The translations under genes and the position numbers were made by a program. A DNA stretch of 64,000 nucleotides from Calamus simplicifolius (lineage: Eukaryota; Streptophyta; Magnoliopsida; Arecales; Arecaceae). Positions 37,021 to 49,335 of this stretch are shown one piece after another. The notes beneath the pieces were generated by a model. It did not search any database, was not told the DNA's origin, and saw only the letters and a list, made by a program, of their open reading frames with translations. Where the stretch lies: assembly GCA_900491605.1 (NCBI GenBank), contig UESW01001603.1, positions 187,601-251,600 on the forward strand, in the 5' to 3' direction. Position 1 is the stretch's first letter; every line of letters starts with the position of its first letter.

Positions 37021-38149
37021 TACTATAACAAAATTTCATTACAGCAACTCTTTTTTTCTGACGTTAAAGGTGAGCATCGAAAACTTTCGCAGGCTATCCA
37101 TGATTTTTGAAAGCATCAGCGGGTAAAATTGTTAACACGGCATCACATTTTTTATTCCCTCTCCAAGTGTTCCTTTTTTTCTCTTTCCTTCTTTTTCTTC
37201 TTCCTGTATATGGGTGGGTTAACCGCCGTTGAGAGTGTAGATCGGAGCTTCTCTATTGTCGGACTTCTATAACACTCAAAGCTCTATCGCCGGTGAGGTA
37301 GGATGTTCAGAAAAATATCGCGATTTTTTAAAGCTCTGTTTCATAACAATTTCTTTAATTTCAGCTGATAGGATGGGAGATTTTCTAATTAAAGAGTAGG
37401 AGAGGATCATCGGAACGACCCAAGCCTCCGAGGAAGTTCAGATCATCGCCAGCGACTCCAGCAGGGTGGAGGTAAAATTTTTCTGTGTTTTATGAGTTAA
37501 TTGAGAATGTCGTGGAATTTTGGGAGACCCATGGGTTGGTCGTTGCCAAAGTGCTCGCTAGAGGGGAGAAGAGTCGTGCTACTAGCCACCATGGTGGCTG
37601 GCGATGAGGTGGCGTGAGGGAAAGGAATCAACTTGGGAGAAGAAGACACAGTCTTCTTCCCCTACTTTGGCTGGGTTCAGCATGGGAGGCATCAGACTTG
37701 GTGGCATGCACCGCCACCCTTCACTGGCGATCGGATGCCATCAACAAGGCCACCAGATTTGTATGCAAAGCCAATGCCATTGACGACGACTTCTTCTTCA
37801 AGGGCCTGGCCACACCAAGTGCTACCAACAACACTTTCGGATCCTTGGTCAATGTGGAGAAGATTTCGGAGCACCTCGTCAGCTTCATCGAAGGATTAGG
37901 ATTTGGGGCCAGCCATTGGGGGAGCGCTCCGGGGACACCTAAAAGACGCTATGGCGGAAAAGAAAAATTTTTTCGACGCTTTAAAGTGTCAAGAAATTTT
38001 TCAACTTTCGATGCTTTCAAAAGCGTCAAAAAAATCTCTCCACTCTTCATTTACTGACGCTTTAAAAAGTATTGGGCATATTTTTTGATGTTTATTAGCG
38101 TTGGAAAAAGTTTTTTTTAGCATCATCTCCTCTCAGATTTGTTGTAGTG
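37021..38149. mobile_element. CACTA-like non-autonomous element (1129 bp) carrying gene fragments
   Basis: The left end is TACTATAACAAAATT. The reverse complement of the right end is CACTACAACAAATCT, a CACTA-type terminus. TCT flanks both ends (37018-37020 and 38150-38152), matching the 3-bp duplication of this superfamily. Near both ends are repeated GACGCTTT/AAAGCGTC- and AGCATC-type motifs, like the subterminal repeats CACTA transposases bind. No transposase is encoded. Inside are a germin-like fragment (37755-37867) and an exon-like stretch bounded by AG and GT (~37365-37471). The first left-end base is T where C is usual. Confidence 0.75.
37755..37867 (+). pseudogene. Germin-like protein fragment inside the CACTA-like element
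   Basis: The translated stretch FVCKANAIDDDFFFKGLATP, followed by SATNNTFGSLVNVEKI, matches the N-terminal part of plant germin-like proteins: FPCK..., the DDFFF..GL segment, then NVEKIPGLNTLG in intact members. The cupin metal-binding histidine boxes are absent, and the match is lost after VEKI. Intact germin-like proteins are secreted manganese-binding cupins. This is a captured, truncated, non-functional copy. Confidence 0.75.
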
Positions 38150-40260
38150 TCTTTATTTTCAAGTAGTCACATAATAATTTTTGTTTATTATGTTCATCCA
38201 TTTATGTGCCTTAAAAGGATCATCCAAAAAAAATGATATTTGAGAAAAAAACTTTTTAATTAAAAAAATTAATTAGGTTAATAATGAATTTTTTAAGGTT
38301 ATTGCTGAAGATAAAAGTCTAGACTCTAGAGGAAAATGAGATATTAGAAGCTTTGATATTTTTAAGAAAATGATGGTGGCGACATACACACTATAAAGAA
38401 AAATATGAGTTTCCTATTTGTACAATATATAAATGATATGGTATGAGATGCTCGAATACTAAGATATATATATATATATATATATGATAAAAAAAAATGA
38501 TACAATGAATCGGGTGTTTATAGTTAGCCAATAAAAGCCAAATGTTATGGTTCAATCCATTGAAAGGCCAGATATTAATTTTACTATTTTTAATATCTCA
38601 ATGGATTGGGTTGGATTGTCCCTTATCTTTCATTAAAAAAAAAATTGAAGTGCTGCCGCCGAATTTCCTATGGAAAGATTTATGCTATTCTAAGAATAAG
38701 AATGGGAATGATGTCAATAAGAGCACAATGTAAGGGCGCTGAATCAGATTGCTGAAGATCTGAAAAGAACACTTGATTAAGTAATCAAGTGTATCATAAT
38801 CAGTTTACTTTTGTTTGGGGGAAATCAAAGTATGAAAAGTTGGAGGCAGAACATAAAAATATGATGATTAAATTTAGTAAAATCTGACAAATTAAATAGT
38901 GTACAATCTAGTATGAAAGAAGTTTATATATATTGTACATGAGGAACTTAAATTTATCATACAGCTAGAGGTGGTATAATGAGGCCGGATTCGATGATCT
39001 TAGATTGGGTCATTTCAAGTTTAGGATACTTTTGGATTCAAGTTACTTTGAGATTCATAACATTGAAGCAAAACCTCATCCCTAAATGATTAGATTAGGA
39101 GCAACCAATCAGTCATTTTTGATGGATGCTTTTTTAAGAATTCAATATATATATTTCTTTATTTTCTTATTTTTTAAAATAATTTCTCGATGACTAATCC
39201 AATCCTTTCTTTCTTCTTCTTCTTCTTTTTTTTTTTTTTTTTTTTCTCTTTTACCTATTTACTATCCTAAATATTAAAGAAGCTAAACACAAATTATAGC
39301 ATTACTAGATATTGATGAAAATAATAGTTATAGACTTATAAAATAATAATATTAAGCAATAGTCCATAAAAGTGTACTTTTAAAATTAAACAAATATCTA
39401 TAATAAATCATCAATAAAATTATAAAATAAATGAGCAAATATTAAAAACATATTTAATCTCATAAAAAATAGTAAAATTATGCCTAATTATACTCTTTTA
39501 TCTTTATCTCAAAAATATTTGAAGGTGTTGATGATAATCGTTCAATAACACTCAACATTAAAAGTGCATTTCTAGTTACATTATTTATGGAGTCTTATTA
39601 ATATCAACTGTATTTTATATCAAATAATAAAATATCAAGGTATTACCATATAAACATTCTAATTAATATTCATAAATTACATAATGCCATTTAGATAAAA
39701 TTATAAAAATTAAAACAAATAAAATTAAAAATATCATACTTTATATCCAAATAACTAATAATGAATGATGATTAATACTTGTGCATTTTCTAGTACTTAT
39801 ATTTTGGAGTAATTTTGGATCACTCATGATCTAAATTGATTTGAAATTTTTGAATTATTTTAGGTTCGATTCAAAAAATAAAAAAAGAGTAAAATCCTAC
39901 CGTGGGTTAAGATCATGTTCACTAGTTGGATCAGGATTTTACCGCCTCTATATCTAGCTACTGATATGGTGGTGAACCACATGATTCCTGTTTTTATTAG
40001 AGAAATCAATAATTTAATCCAATATATGAGCAATTGGGGGTCAAAATCAACCTTTAATATTTAATTTGGGTGCTTAAGGGAAACAGCTAATTAATGAATA
40101 CACTGGTTCAATGTGGTGAGGCAAGCACAAATTATCTCCATAAATGTTAGGCACAAGCTTAGCTTGGTTTGAACATTAGACTTACAAGCAAAGCTTAACG
40201 AAGCTTAGCTCAGTTGCACCCGTACTCCTCATCTCCCTTCGGCCACATGTATCACACTTA
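38150..40260. other. AT-rich spacer, no gene
   Basis: Very AT-rich, with a TA run at ~38464-38485 and poly-T/TTC tracts at ~39207-39246. No open frame of note or recognised element was found. Confidence 0.5.
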
Positions 40261-41169
40261 GGTAGTGTTTGACTCTTCAAAAGTTATCTTTAGGTAAGTG
40301 TACAGGATAGCATTTATTCAAGGAATAGCTGAAGAAATATGCATCTTTTTAAAATTACAACTTTGCCGTCAAGGGATAACTCTAGTTATTTCTGATTTCC
40401 TTAGGCAGTGTTTGATATGGGGGATAAGGAGGAATATCCCTTATTATTCCCAAATGCTATTGCTAAAGGGGATAGGTTTGAAAAAAGTTTAACCAGAGGG
40501 GATAACCCATGTTTAAAAAGGGGATAGGTCTGAAATAGTTATTATTCCCTAGGAAACCCAGGAACAACTAAAGTTATCCCTTGATAGCAGACTTGTAATT
40601 TTAAAAAGGTACCTATTCCCTCAACTATTCTCTGGATAAATGCTATCCTGTACATTTATCCAGGGATAGCTTTTGGGGTATCAAACCTACCTTAGGTAGT
40701 GTTTAAACTAGGGGATAAGAGGGTATATCCAAGGGATACCCCTCTTATTCCCAAAAGCCATAACTATAAGAGATAGTTGGAAATAAAGTTAACCAAAGGG
40801 ATAGTCCATGGTTAACCATGGGATATCCCCTCAATTTATTCCCTAGAAAATGTAAGAATAGCTGGTTATCCCTCCAAATAAGAGTAAAAAAAAGTTATCC
40901 TATAGATTTACCTTTTTGCATTTGATATGATCAATGAGATAGCCAAATGAGATAGCCAAGGGATATCCCTAATGATAGCCAGAGGATAACTCTATCCCGT
41001 ACACTTATCCATGGATAATATTTTTCTATCAACACTACCTTAAGGAATAAGTTCAGAGGATAACCCATGGTTAAACATGAGTTATCCCCTTTGGTTAAAC
41101 TTTTTCAGAATTATCCTTGTAGTTAGCTTTTGGGGATAAGAAGAGATATTCTCTATTTCAAACACAGTC
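40261..41169. mobile_element. Nested cluster of Tourist-like MITEs
   Basis: An outer copy starts GGTAGTGTTTGA at 40261, preceded by TTA at 40258-40260, and continues after 41042 to CAAACACAGTC near 41169. Two further copies lie inside it: 40404-40691 (GGCAGTGTTTGATA..ATCAAACCTACC) and 40695-41039 (GGTAGTGTTTAAA..ATCAACACTACC). TTA sits at every junction: 40401-40403, 40692-40694 and 41040-41042. All share GGGATA- and TTAACCATGG-rich interiors with the single copy at 33910, and the 345-bp inner copy is the closest to it. Confidence 0.85.
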
Positions 41170-43243
41170 TTGGGTGTGCACATTTGCATGATTTTCAGCA
41201 AAATGTGCTTTTTATTAAAAAAAAATTCTTACTTTCGGAGCCACTTTAAAAAAATAAAAAAAAATCTAAGTTTTGAGAAGTCAAATATATTATATGCTTA
41301 GCTGAGAAAATGATGTGCCATGATGCTCTTCGTATCTTAAGAAGATCTATGATTATTTATCTTAATCCAGCATTATGTCTCCTTTAATCACCATTACCTC
41401 AACCGCTGTGGCCCATCAATGCCACTTATAATTAAGCTTATTTAAGGGCGAAGCGACCTTTGATGCAGACATGACCATTTATCTCACAGGAGGAGAGATA
41501 CCATGTGGCGTATAATTTGGTATTTGAATCAACGTTCTCTCTCCGAAGCAGAGGAGACATTTCCATTGCAACGATGCTTGTGGTTCCTTCGGCTCAAGTT
41601 AGGCGTGTACTTCTTTAGCTCTAACTTTAATTGGTCCCATTAGACAACAATAATCAAACCTTTTTTTGACTTGCAATTATATCCATGGTCCAAAAGTCCT
41701 TCCTTTGATGCCTACCTTGAACAACCAGTAAGTAATCAATTATTAGAGGCATGACTCAGTCTTCTTGTAGAGTTTAAGCTCAGTTATGAGGATTGGATAG
41801 GGTAGTGATTGATAAAATAAGAGAGACTCAGGGCTTTCATGGAATGAATAAGATCCTCTGCAATAAAACCTTGATATAACCGTGCATGTCCCATATTGAA
41901 TATGAAAGCTAGCATCATCCACAGTCTATATCTATATGACATCTAATAAATTCATCTCTTTTTTTTTTAAAAAATATATTACAGTCATCTGTGTTTGAAA
42001 TAGGGTGTATGATGATAATCTAATATGTATGGTATTTTATGGTATAAAGTTTGCACCATGCCCTTAATTTTTGATTTAACAAAGAATTTGTCCTCATTTG
42101 GACACGATAGATAGAAAAGTTAGGTGTCTTCCAAAACTCAAAAAAGTAAAGGACCACTTCATCATGCTTCCACCCACATAATCAAAGCCATTCTTTTTAA
42201 TTGTCATGCAGAAATAGAAGTAGATAACATTTAAAATATTAGAGGCAAAAGGGGGAGTAGGAACTCATGGTGATAAATTATAGCCTCTCCAAGGCATTAT
42301 TTCAGGTGTAGGATTGTAGGGAAGGGGGTTTCCTTTTTGTATAGGGCCATTTCCTTGGGTGAAACTAAAAACAAAGGCATATGCGGCAGAAGTGTGTTTA
42401 AAAAAGAAGAAGAAAAGAAATAATATTCTCCTCTTTCCGTTCAGCCAATTCCCCTGGGAATAAAAGCCAAGGTCTAAAGGGGTCTAAAATAACTTCCACT
42501 ATAACGGTTCCCTTCTTTTCTTGCTATTTCTTCAGATAGAAAGCATTGCAAAGGATTACTTTCCGAGAGATAGAATGCCACCATTAGAGTTCAAAAAAAG
42601 GTTCAACTTTCCCAAGTGGGGTAATGCTAATAAGCTCAGCTAAGATTGGTTAGAATTGCATGGTGCCAGTTAGCAAAGCAATACTCGAATTGGTGATACT
42701 TTGAATAAAGTTAATATGGCTTAACATTCTTTTTCTCATGCAAAAGATTTTACATTCGTTCTATATTATTTTATTCTAAGATAAATGCCTTTGTCTCTGG
42801 CTAGTTTGTTTAGTTCGCATGTCCCATCTAATTTGGTCTGTCCAAAATTGATTGAAACTGACATACATATTGCTTGATATATTTCACATTTGTTTGCCTA
42901 AGCATCACTGATTCATCCCCTGGCTCTCAGCCATTTGCATTAATTAATCCTCTCAAAAATCCCACACACCGCCCAGCCCCAGACCCCATCATTCTGCTCC
43001 CTCCTTGGATCCTGTCCCTTCTTTGAATGCTCTCTGCCCAACCACTTGCATATATTTACTCTCCACCAAACACCACGCCTAGAGAAAACGAGAGTGAAAG
43101 AAGAAGAAGAAGAAGAAGAAGAAGAAGAAGAAGAATAAACGCTCCTCTGAAAGAGGGACTGCCATCTCTGTAGAGAGTAGTATTTGGCAGTGCCTCTGGT
43201 GTGCCAAACTCAAAGGGCCTTGGAGATAAACAGGCACTCCAAG
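41170..43243. other. Spacer and presumed promoter/leader of the NPH3 gene
   Basis: AT-rich DNA without a gene. Close to the NPH3 start is a TATATTTA box at 43051-43058, which would place transcription start around 43080, followed by a purine-rich leader with a GAA microsatellite. The TATA call is by position and motif only. Confidence 0.4.
43098..43135. repeat. GAA trinucleotide microsatellite in the NPH3 5' leader
   Basis: About 12 GAA units lie roughly 110 bases before the NPH3 start codon, probably within the 5' UTR. Confidence 0.9.
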
Positions 43244-45594
43244 ATGAAGTTTATGAAGCTTGGAACCCGGCCTGACACCTTCTTCACCAGAGAAGCAGTA
43301 AGGTGATCTCCTCTCCCAGAATCTTAATTTTCAACCATTTGAGAGCTAATTCTCTCTGCCATGTCTAAATCCTGCTTTCCCCATAGCTTTCCCTCCCTAT
43401 GTTCTCCTCCTCTTCCAGTGGTGGATTATGGTGGTGGGTAGCTAAAATATAATAAAGTCTGCTCTTGTTAACCAGCACTAGTTTCCAACATTTGTGCTGT
43501 AGTGTCGCTTCTCACGTCATGAGACTATTTACAATCATTTTATCTTAATCTTATTATTGTGTGCAGGTCTGTTTCCTCTGAAGTCTCAACTGACCTCAAG
43601 ATCCAGGTCCAGAACAGCTTATATCATCTACACAAGGTAAAAGGATATACCAATTTCAAGACCATTTCAAATATCTCACATTTCTAACTCCCAGTTTTGA
43701 TGTATATTGCTTCGGATGTCCTTCCTTTTGCGATCACAGTTCCTCTCCTCTCCAAATGCTTGCGCTTGCAAACACTCTGCTCTGAATTGAAGAACTCCTC
43801 CGAGGAGGATGCAGTCATCCTCCAGCTTCCTGACCTCCCCGGCGGCGCCGAGGCATTCGAGATCTGTGCAAAATTCTGCTACGGCATCACCATCACTGTC
43901 AGCGCCCTTAACATCGTGCCGGTCCGTTGTGCCGCCGAGTACCTCCAGATGAGCGACGAAGTCGACAGAGGCAACCTCATAGGCAAGCTCGAGGTCTTCT
44001 TCAGATCATGCATCCTTCGCCGCTGGAAGGATACGCTCGTCGCACTCCAGAGCACGAAGCAGCACGCTCCCCTCTGCCAAGAGTTCGGCATGACCGGCCG
44101 CTGCATCGACGCCATCGCCACGATGGTCGTCGCCCGCCCTTCCAAGGCTAGCTGTTCTCACGCCACTCCTAAGCTGACGTCCAAAGGCTGGTGGGCGGAA
44201 GACATCTCTGAACTGGGGATAGACCACTATTGGAGAGTCATGGTGGCCGTCAAGTCTGCAGGCATAGTCCCAAACAAGCTCGTCGGAGAGGCATTGCAGG
44301 TCTACGCCTGCCGATGGTTGCCAAACATGGGAAGAGACGGCCATCAGAGCAAACAGCTACCCAAGACTTCGTGCTCGGAATCTCTCAGGGAGATCACCTC
44401 GAGGCACAGGTTGCTGCTGGAGAAAATAGTAAGCTTAATACCAATCGAGAAAGGCTCTGCGTCATGTGGTTTCCTTCTAAGGCTTCTCAAGGCCGCCAAC
44501 TTAATGCCTCGGTGCCTTCGAAGATGGATTTGGCGAGGAGAGTCGGAATTCAGTTGGAGGAAGCCACTGTCAGTGATCTCTTGATTCCGGCTCTGTCCTA
44601 CGCGAATGAGATGCTCTACGATGTCGATGTAGTGATGACGATATTGGAGGAGTTCACGCTTCAAGGACACAGCCCTCCAACTAGCCCCCCAAGAGGAAAG
44701 CTCAAGTGCGAGAGGATGCGGTCCCAGTCGGCGGAGAACGTAGAATTCGAGGGGCAGGAGAACAGCCGGAGGTCGTCATCCTCTGCCTCCCATAGCTCCA
44801 AGCTGCGTGTGGCTAAACTCATTGATGGTTATCTCCAGGAGATCGCAAGAGATCCAAATCTTCCTATGGACAAGGTGATTGCTCTTGCCGAAGCTGTGCC
44901 AGATTTCGCCAGGCCAGACCATGACGATCTCTACAGAGTCATTGATATCTATCTCAGGGTAATTGCTCTAATTCGTTTCCACTTTCTTAGCTTAGCTTCT
45001 GTACGTTGTCGTCTTCTATTTTCCTTCTAATTAAGCAGTCTTTCAACTACTTGTTTGCTTATTATGTGTAATTAGGCACACCCAAACCTCGACAAGAATG
45101 CAAGGAAGCAGCTATGTCGAATCTTGGATTGCAAAAAGCTCTCGGTTGAAGCCTGCATGCATGCTACTCAGAATGAGCTACTTCCGCTAAGGGTAGTTGT
45201 GCAGGTCCTGTTCTTCGAGCAAGCCCGTGCCGCCATGTCCGGGGCCCAGGTGAACGAGCTGCCTGACAACATCAAGGCACTGCTAGCTAAAACGGTCGCA
45301 GTAGAGGAAGAAAAAGAAGGATCGAAGCTTCAACACCTAGGCTCTGCAACTCCTTTCCATGATAACTGGAGCATGTCTGCAGGATTGAAATGCCAGACAT
45401 CCAAGCTCGCCACGCTCAGCATGAAGCTCGGGGACGTTGATGATGGCATAGATGATGACACTATGACGCCCTGCGGTGGTCTGATGAGGAGCTCTTCTTC
45501 TAGGTCCAAAGCTTCATGCTTTCTTCCTTCAAAGCCAAAGAAGATTCTTGGTAAATTGTGGTCTACGAATAGGAGCACCGTTGAGAGACATTGA
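43244..45594 (+). CDS. NPH3/RPT2-like (NRL) BTB/POZ protein, four exons with two frame lesions
   Basis: NRL proteins are plasma-membrane-associated adaptors, some of them CUL3 E3-ligase partners, in phototropin or auxin-linked signalling. Exons are 43244-43302, 43567-43636, 43740-44958 and 45076-45594, all GT..AG. The start gives MKFMKLGTRPDTFFTREAVR, typical of NRL proteins. The BTB domain spans exons 2-3 (LKIQVQNSLYHLHK, LPDLPGGAEAFEICAKFCYG). The NPH3 domain begins near WWAEDISELGIDHYWRVM and runs through EEATVSDLLIPALSY and ALAEAVPDFARP to AHPNLDKNARKQLCR in exon 4. The C-terminus is Ser-rich and ends RSTVERH. Exon 3 lacks one T at its first codon (TT instead of TTT for the Phe after HLHK). 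A second lesion near 44500 (AAC/TTAATGCC) lacks about four bases of the usual AANxLNAS segment. Corrected length would be about 623 residues, normal for the family. The lesions could be sequencing error or a true recent pseudogene. The exact subgroup is not assigned. Confidence 0.9.
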
Positions 45595-47086
45595 GACCCC
45601 ATTACTTTGCTAAGCTTTAGGTAGTCTCAGTTAGGCATTGTTGGTTTTAACTTACACCCAGAAGACGAGCAGATCTTGGCATAAACGTAAAACGAGCTCC
45701 TCTCCTCCAGCGACAAATTCAAATAAAAGCTCAGGCAGCTGCCATAATTACTGTTAGATTTATCTGTAAAGAATCTACTCGCTAATTTATATAGCGTCAA
45801 TTGTCTTCCGCTACTCGTGTACCCTTGCCCTCCACACTTTACTATGTTCTCTTTATCGTGAAATGTGCGTCACAAATTTAGATCTTTGGATCTTCCCTTT
45901 AGTTCCTCAGTCATCTGTCATGCATTCGAGGCCAGATATTTTCTGTGATGCCCGTATTTTTGTGGCCGTCTTTGATTACGAATATCCTGGCATAACTTCT
46001 AGTATGGCATTTTGATATTGATTACATTAATTACGGTACGTAGTATTGATGGGCGTGCTTTTTTTCCAAAGAAAATCTCTTCTTTCACATGATGTTAATA
46101 GTTTCCCAGGCTCACCCTTTATCTTCTGTGACTGTATGAGTGGCTTGGCATAAACACTTGCTACTATAATTAAGGTGGCCCTTCTACTTCTGTTTCTCAT
46201 CCTTCTTCTGGCAGGCTAGGGGGCTTTTCAAGTGCTCCTTGAACGCCATGGAATGGCGTGGTGCCTGGTCCTCCATCCACAAGGGGCCATCTTTGTTGGC
46301 TCGGTGCTGATACTGGGTGGATCCTTCTATTGTCCAGGGTTGTTAATGGCCCAGGTTGGGCCTAAATCCAGAGCATGCCAAGCCTGGCTAAAAATAAAAT
46401 CAAGTTGGAGGGTCCCAGGCTTCAGCTTGATTCCGATTGGAACACGCTTTTCGATTGAAAAAATTAAACCAGCACTGCCCATTAGTTTCTCTACTTTTGC
46501 TTAATGCCCCATGATGAAAAGAGGTCTGGGAGGAGTCTTTGATGTTTGTATGCTTGAGGTGCAGGGGGTGTGAGCATTGCAGTGGGTACTGAATAGAGAC
46601 GAATAGAGAAAAAAATAGGAAAGAAGACTAGAGGAAAAAAATAGGGGAAAAAAGTGGGCTCCACTTAAAAGTTTTTCCTAGGAAATTGGAGAGATTTTGA
46701 GAGAAAACTCAAGGGTGTTCTTTTATTTTTTATTCTGATATTGACCCTTTCAAAGAAAAAGCTGATGCATTTTTAATTATTTATAATAAGAACATTATTG
46801 TCATTATAATTATCAACTTTTCTTTCCCCTTTATTTTCCTTTCACTCACCCAAACAAAAGAAGAGAAAATGTTTTCTCTATTTTCTTTTCCTTCATTTTC
46901 TTTCCTCCCTACTTTTCTCTCCATCCAAACGGAGCATTAGTTTAGCCAAATTTCTGCATCTAGGGATGTGGCACCAGAGATAATATCATCTACTTGATTA
47001 TCTACCACCACAGGCTAACTTAGGACTCTCTGTTTTGGGAGAGGTAGGAATGCATTACAAATAGATTTTCTTGTTGTTTTCATGAT
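45595..47086. other. Spacer downstream of NPH3, with a short duplicated segment
   Basis: No gene was seen. About 75 bases at ~46380-46455 (AAAATAAAATCAAG..GGTCCCAGGCTTCA..AACACGCTTTT) recur in diverged form at ~47140-47215 inside the hAT-like candidate, so a fragment of a related element probably lies here. 46590-46940 is purine- then pyrimidine-rich and ends CATCCAAACGGAGCATTAG, like a MITE terminus, but no partner end was found. Confidence 0.4.
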
Positions 47087-47221
47087 GATCCATGGGCACT
47101 GGGCCGTGCCGTGCCAGGCACGGCCCAGGCCCGTCGTAAAAAATAAAATCAGGGTTGGCAGGTCCCAGGCTTCATTGATTCCGAATGCACGAACACGCTT
47201 TTGAATTGTTGCCAGAAAATG

Positions 47222-48998
47222 ATGATCGGCGATGATGGATCTGACGATTGCGATCGATCTGATCGGAGATGATCCGACGGTTGCGATCGATTGCTCGGCG
47301 ATGTCGATCGCCGACGATCCGACGGTTGCGATCGATCCAATCCATGATCCCGATCGGCCATGACCGATCTTGGACCGTGGCGATCGATCCGATCGGCGAC
47401 GATCCGACGGTTGCGATCGATCCAAGCCGTGATCCCGATCTGATCCGATCCGACCGTGGCGATCCATCCGATCGGCGACGATCCGACGATTGCGATCGAT
47501 CCAAGCCCTGATCCCGATCACACGATCGATCTCGGACCGTGGCGATCGGTCCGATCGCCGATGATCCGACGGTTGCGATCGATCCAAGCCGTGATCCCGA
47601 TCGGCCACGATCGATCTCGGATCGTGGCGATCGGTCCGATCGGCGACGATCCGACGGTTGCGATCGATCCAAGCCGTGATCCCGATCGGCCACGATCGAT
47701 CTCGGACCGTGGCGATCCGATCGGCGACGATCCGACGGTTGCGATCGATCCAAGCCATGATCCCGATCGCCACGATCGATTTCAGACCGTGGCGATCGGT
47801 CCGATCGGCGACGATCCGACGGTTGCGATCGGCCATGATCGATCGATCAGCGAGATCGATCCGACGGTTGCGATCCATCTGATTGATCCGATTGCAATCG
47901 ATCCAAAATGATCTCGATCGGCGATCCGATCGACGATCCGACGGTTGCGATGATCCGATCGTGATTCGAATCGATCCAAGACCGATCCCGGATCCGATGC
48001 GATTGCGATCGATGATCGCCGACGATCCGACGGTTGCGATCGATCCAAGCCCTGATCCCGATCGGCCACGACCGATCTCGGACTGTGGCGATCGGTCCGA
48101 TCGGTGACGATCCGATGGTTGCGATCGATCCAAGCCATGATCCCGATGGCCATGACCGATCGGACCGTGGCGATCGGATCGATCGGCAACGATCCGACGA
48201 TTGCGATCGATCCAAGCCATGATCCCGATCGGGACGATCGATCCGACGGTTGCGATCGATCCGATCGGAGACGATCCGACGGTTGCGATCGATCCAAGCC
48301 CTGATCCTGATCGGCGCGACCGATCTGACCGGGCGATCGGTTCGATCGGCGACGATCCGACGGTTGCGATCGATCCAAGCCTGATCCCGATCGGCCACGA
48401 CCGATCTCATCGGTCCGATCGGCGACGATCCGACGGTTGCGATCGATCCAAGCCATGATCCCGATCGGCCACGACCGATCTCGAAAGCGATCGGTCCGAT
48501 CGGAGACGATCCGACAATTGCGATCGATCCAAGCCGTGATCCCGATCCGATCTCGGACCATTGATCATCGATCGGCGATGATCCGAACGTTTTGATCGAT
48601 CCAAGCCATGATCCGATCGGTGATGATCCGACGGTTGCGATCGATCCAAGCCATGATCCCGATCGGCGATCGATCGATTGACGGATGCGATCGATCCAAG
48701 CCATGATCCCGATCGGTGACGATCGATCGACCGTTGCGATCGATCCGATCGAAGACGATCCGATGGTTGCGATCGATTCAAGCCATGATCCGATATGATC
48801 ATCCAACGTTGTGATCTATCCGAGATCGCCGATGATCCGACGGTTGCGATCGATCCAAGCCATGATCCCGATCGGCCACGACTGATCTCGGACCGTTGCG
48901 ATCGGTCCGATCGGCGACGATCTGATGGTTGCGATCTTTCTACTCGACTGTTTTCATCCTCGGCCCCCGACGGTTGACGATCCGGTTGGTAGGCCATC
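47222..48998. repeat. ~84-bp GATC-rich tandem array, about 20 copies
   Basis: The best conserved motif, GATCCGACGGTTGCGATCGA, followed by TCCAAGCC, begins at 47401, 47480, 47563, 47648, 47729 and 47813, a period of 79-85 bases. The rest of each unit carries CCCGATCGGCCACGA, ATCTCGGACCGTGGCGATCG and similar blocks. GATC and the palindrome CGATCG recur many times per unit. The period is near 28 codons, so long open frames appear on both strands. These encode only periodic Asp/Arg/Ile-rich strings and are not taken as genes. Confidence 0.95.
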
Positions 48999-49074
48999 GC
49001 GATATTTCTTTATTCCTAATAATTTTTTAATTTATCAAAAAAAATTATATTTTTATAAATTTTTTTATTTTAGC

Positions 49075-49335
49075 TGTGCATGGGCCAGGCCCCAGGTGGG
49101 CCGTGCCTGGCACGGCCCAGGCCCACCTGGGCCGTGCCTGGCACGGCCCAGGCCCACCTGGGCCGTGCCTGGCATGGCCCACCTGGGCCTAGCACGGCCC
49201 AGGCCCACCTGGGTCGTGCCTGGCACGGCCCACCTGGGCCGGCACGGCGTAGGCCCACCTGGGCCGTGCCTGGCACGGCCCACCTGGGCCGGCACGGCTC
49301 AGGCCCACCTGGGCCGTGCCGGCACGGCACGACGG
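49075..49335. repeat. 31-bp GC-rich palindromic minisatellite
   Basis: Units of GGGCCGTGCCTGGCACGGCC followed by CAGGCCCACCT are repeated with deletions and single changes. Each unit contains the inverted repeat GGGCCGTGCC/GGCACGGCCC, so single strands can form hairpins. Related GC blocks continue to 49510 and also occur at 47100-47135. Confidence 0.9.

Noticed and set aside
47015..48220. 401-codon minus-strand open frame (and several overlapping ones on both strands)
   Set aside because: It consists of periodic Asp/Arg/Ile-rich translation of the 84-bp tandem array; all frames are open because the period is near a multiple of three.
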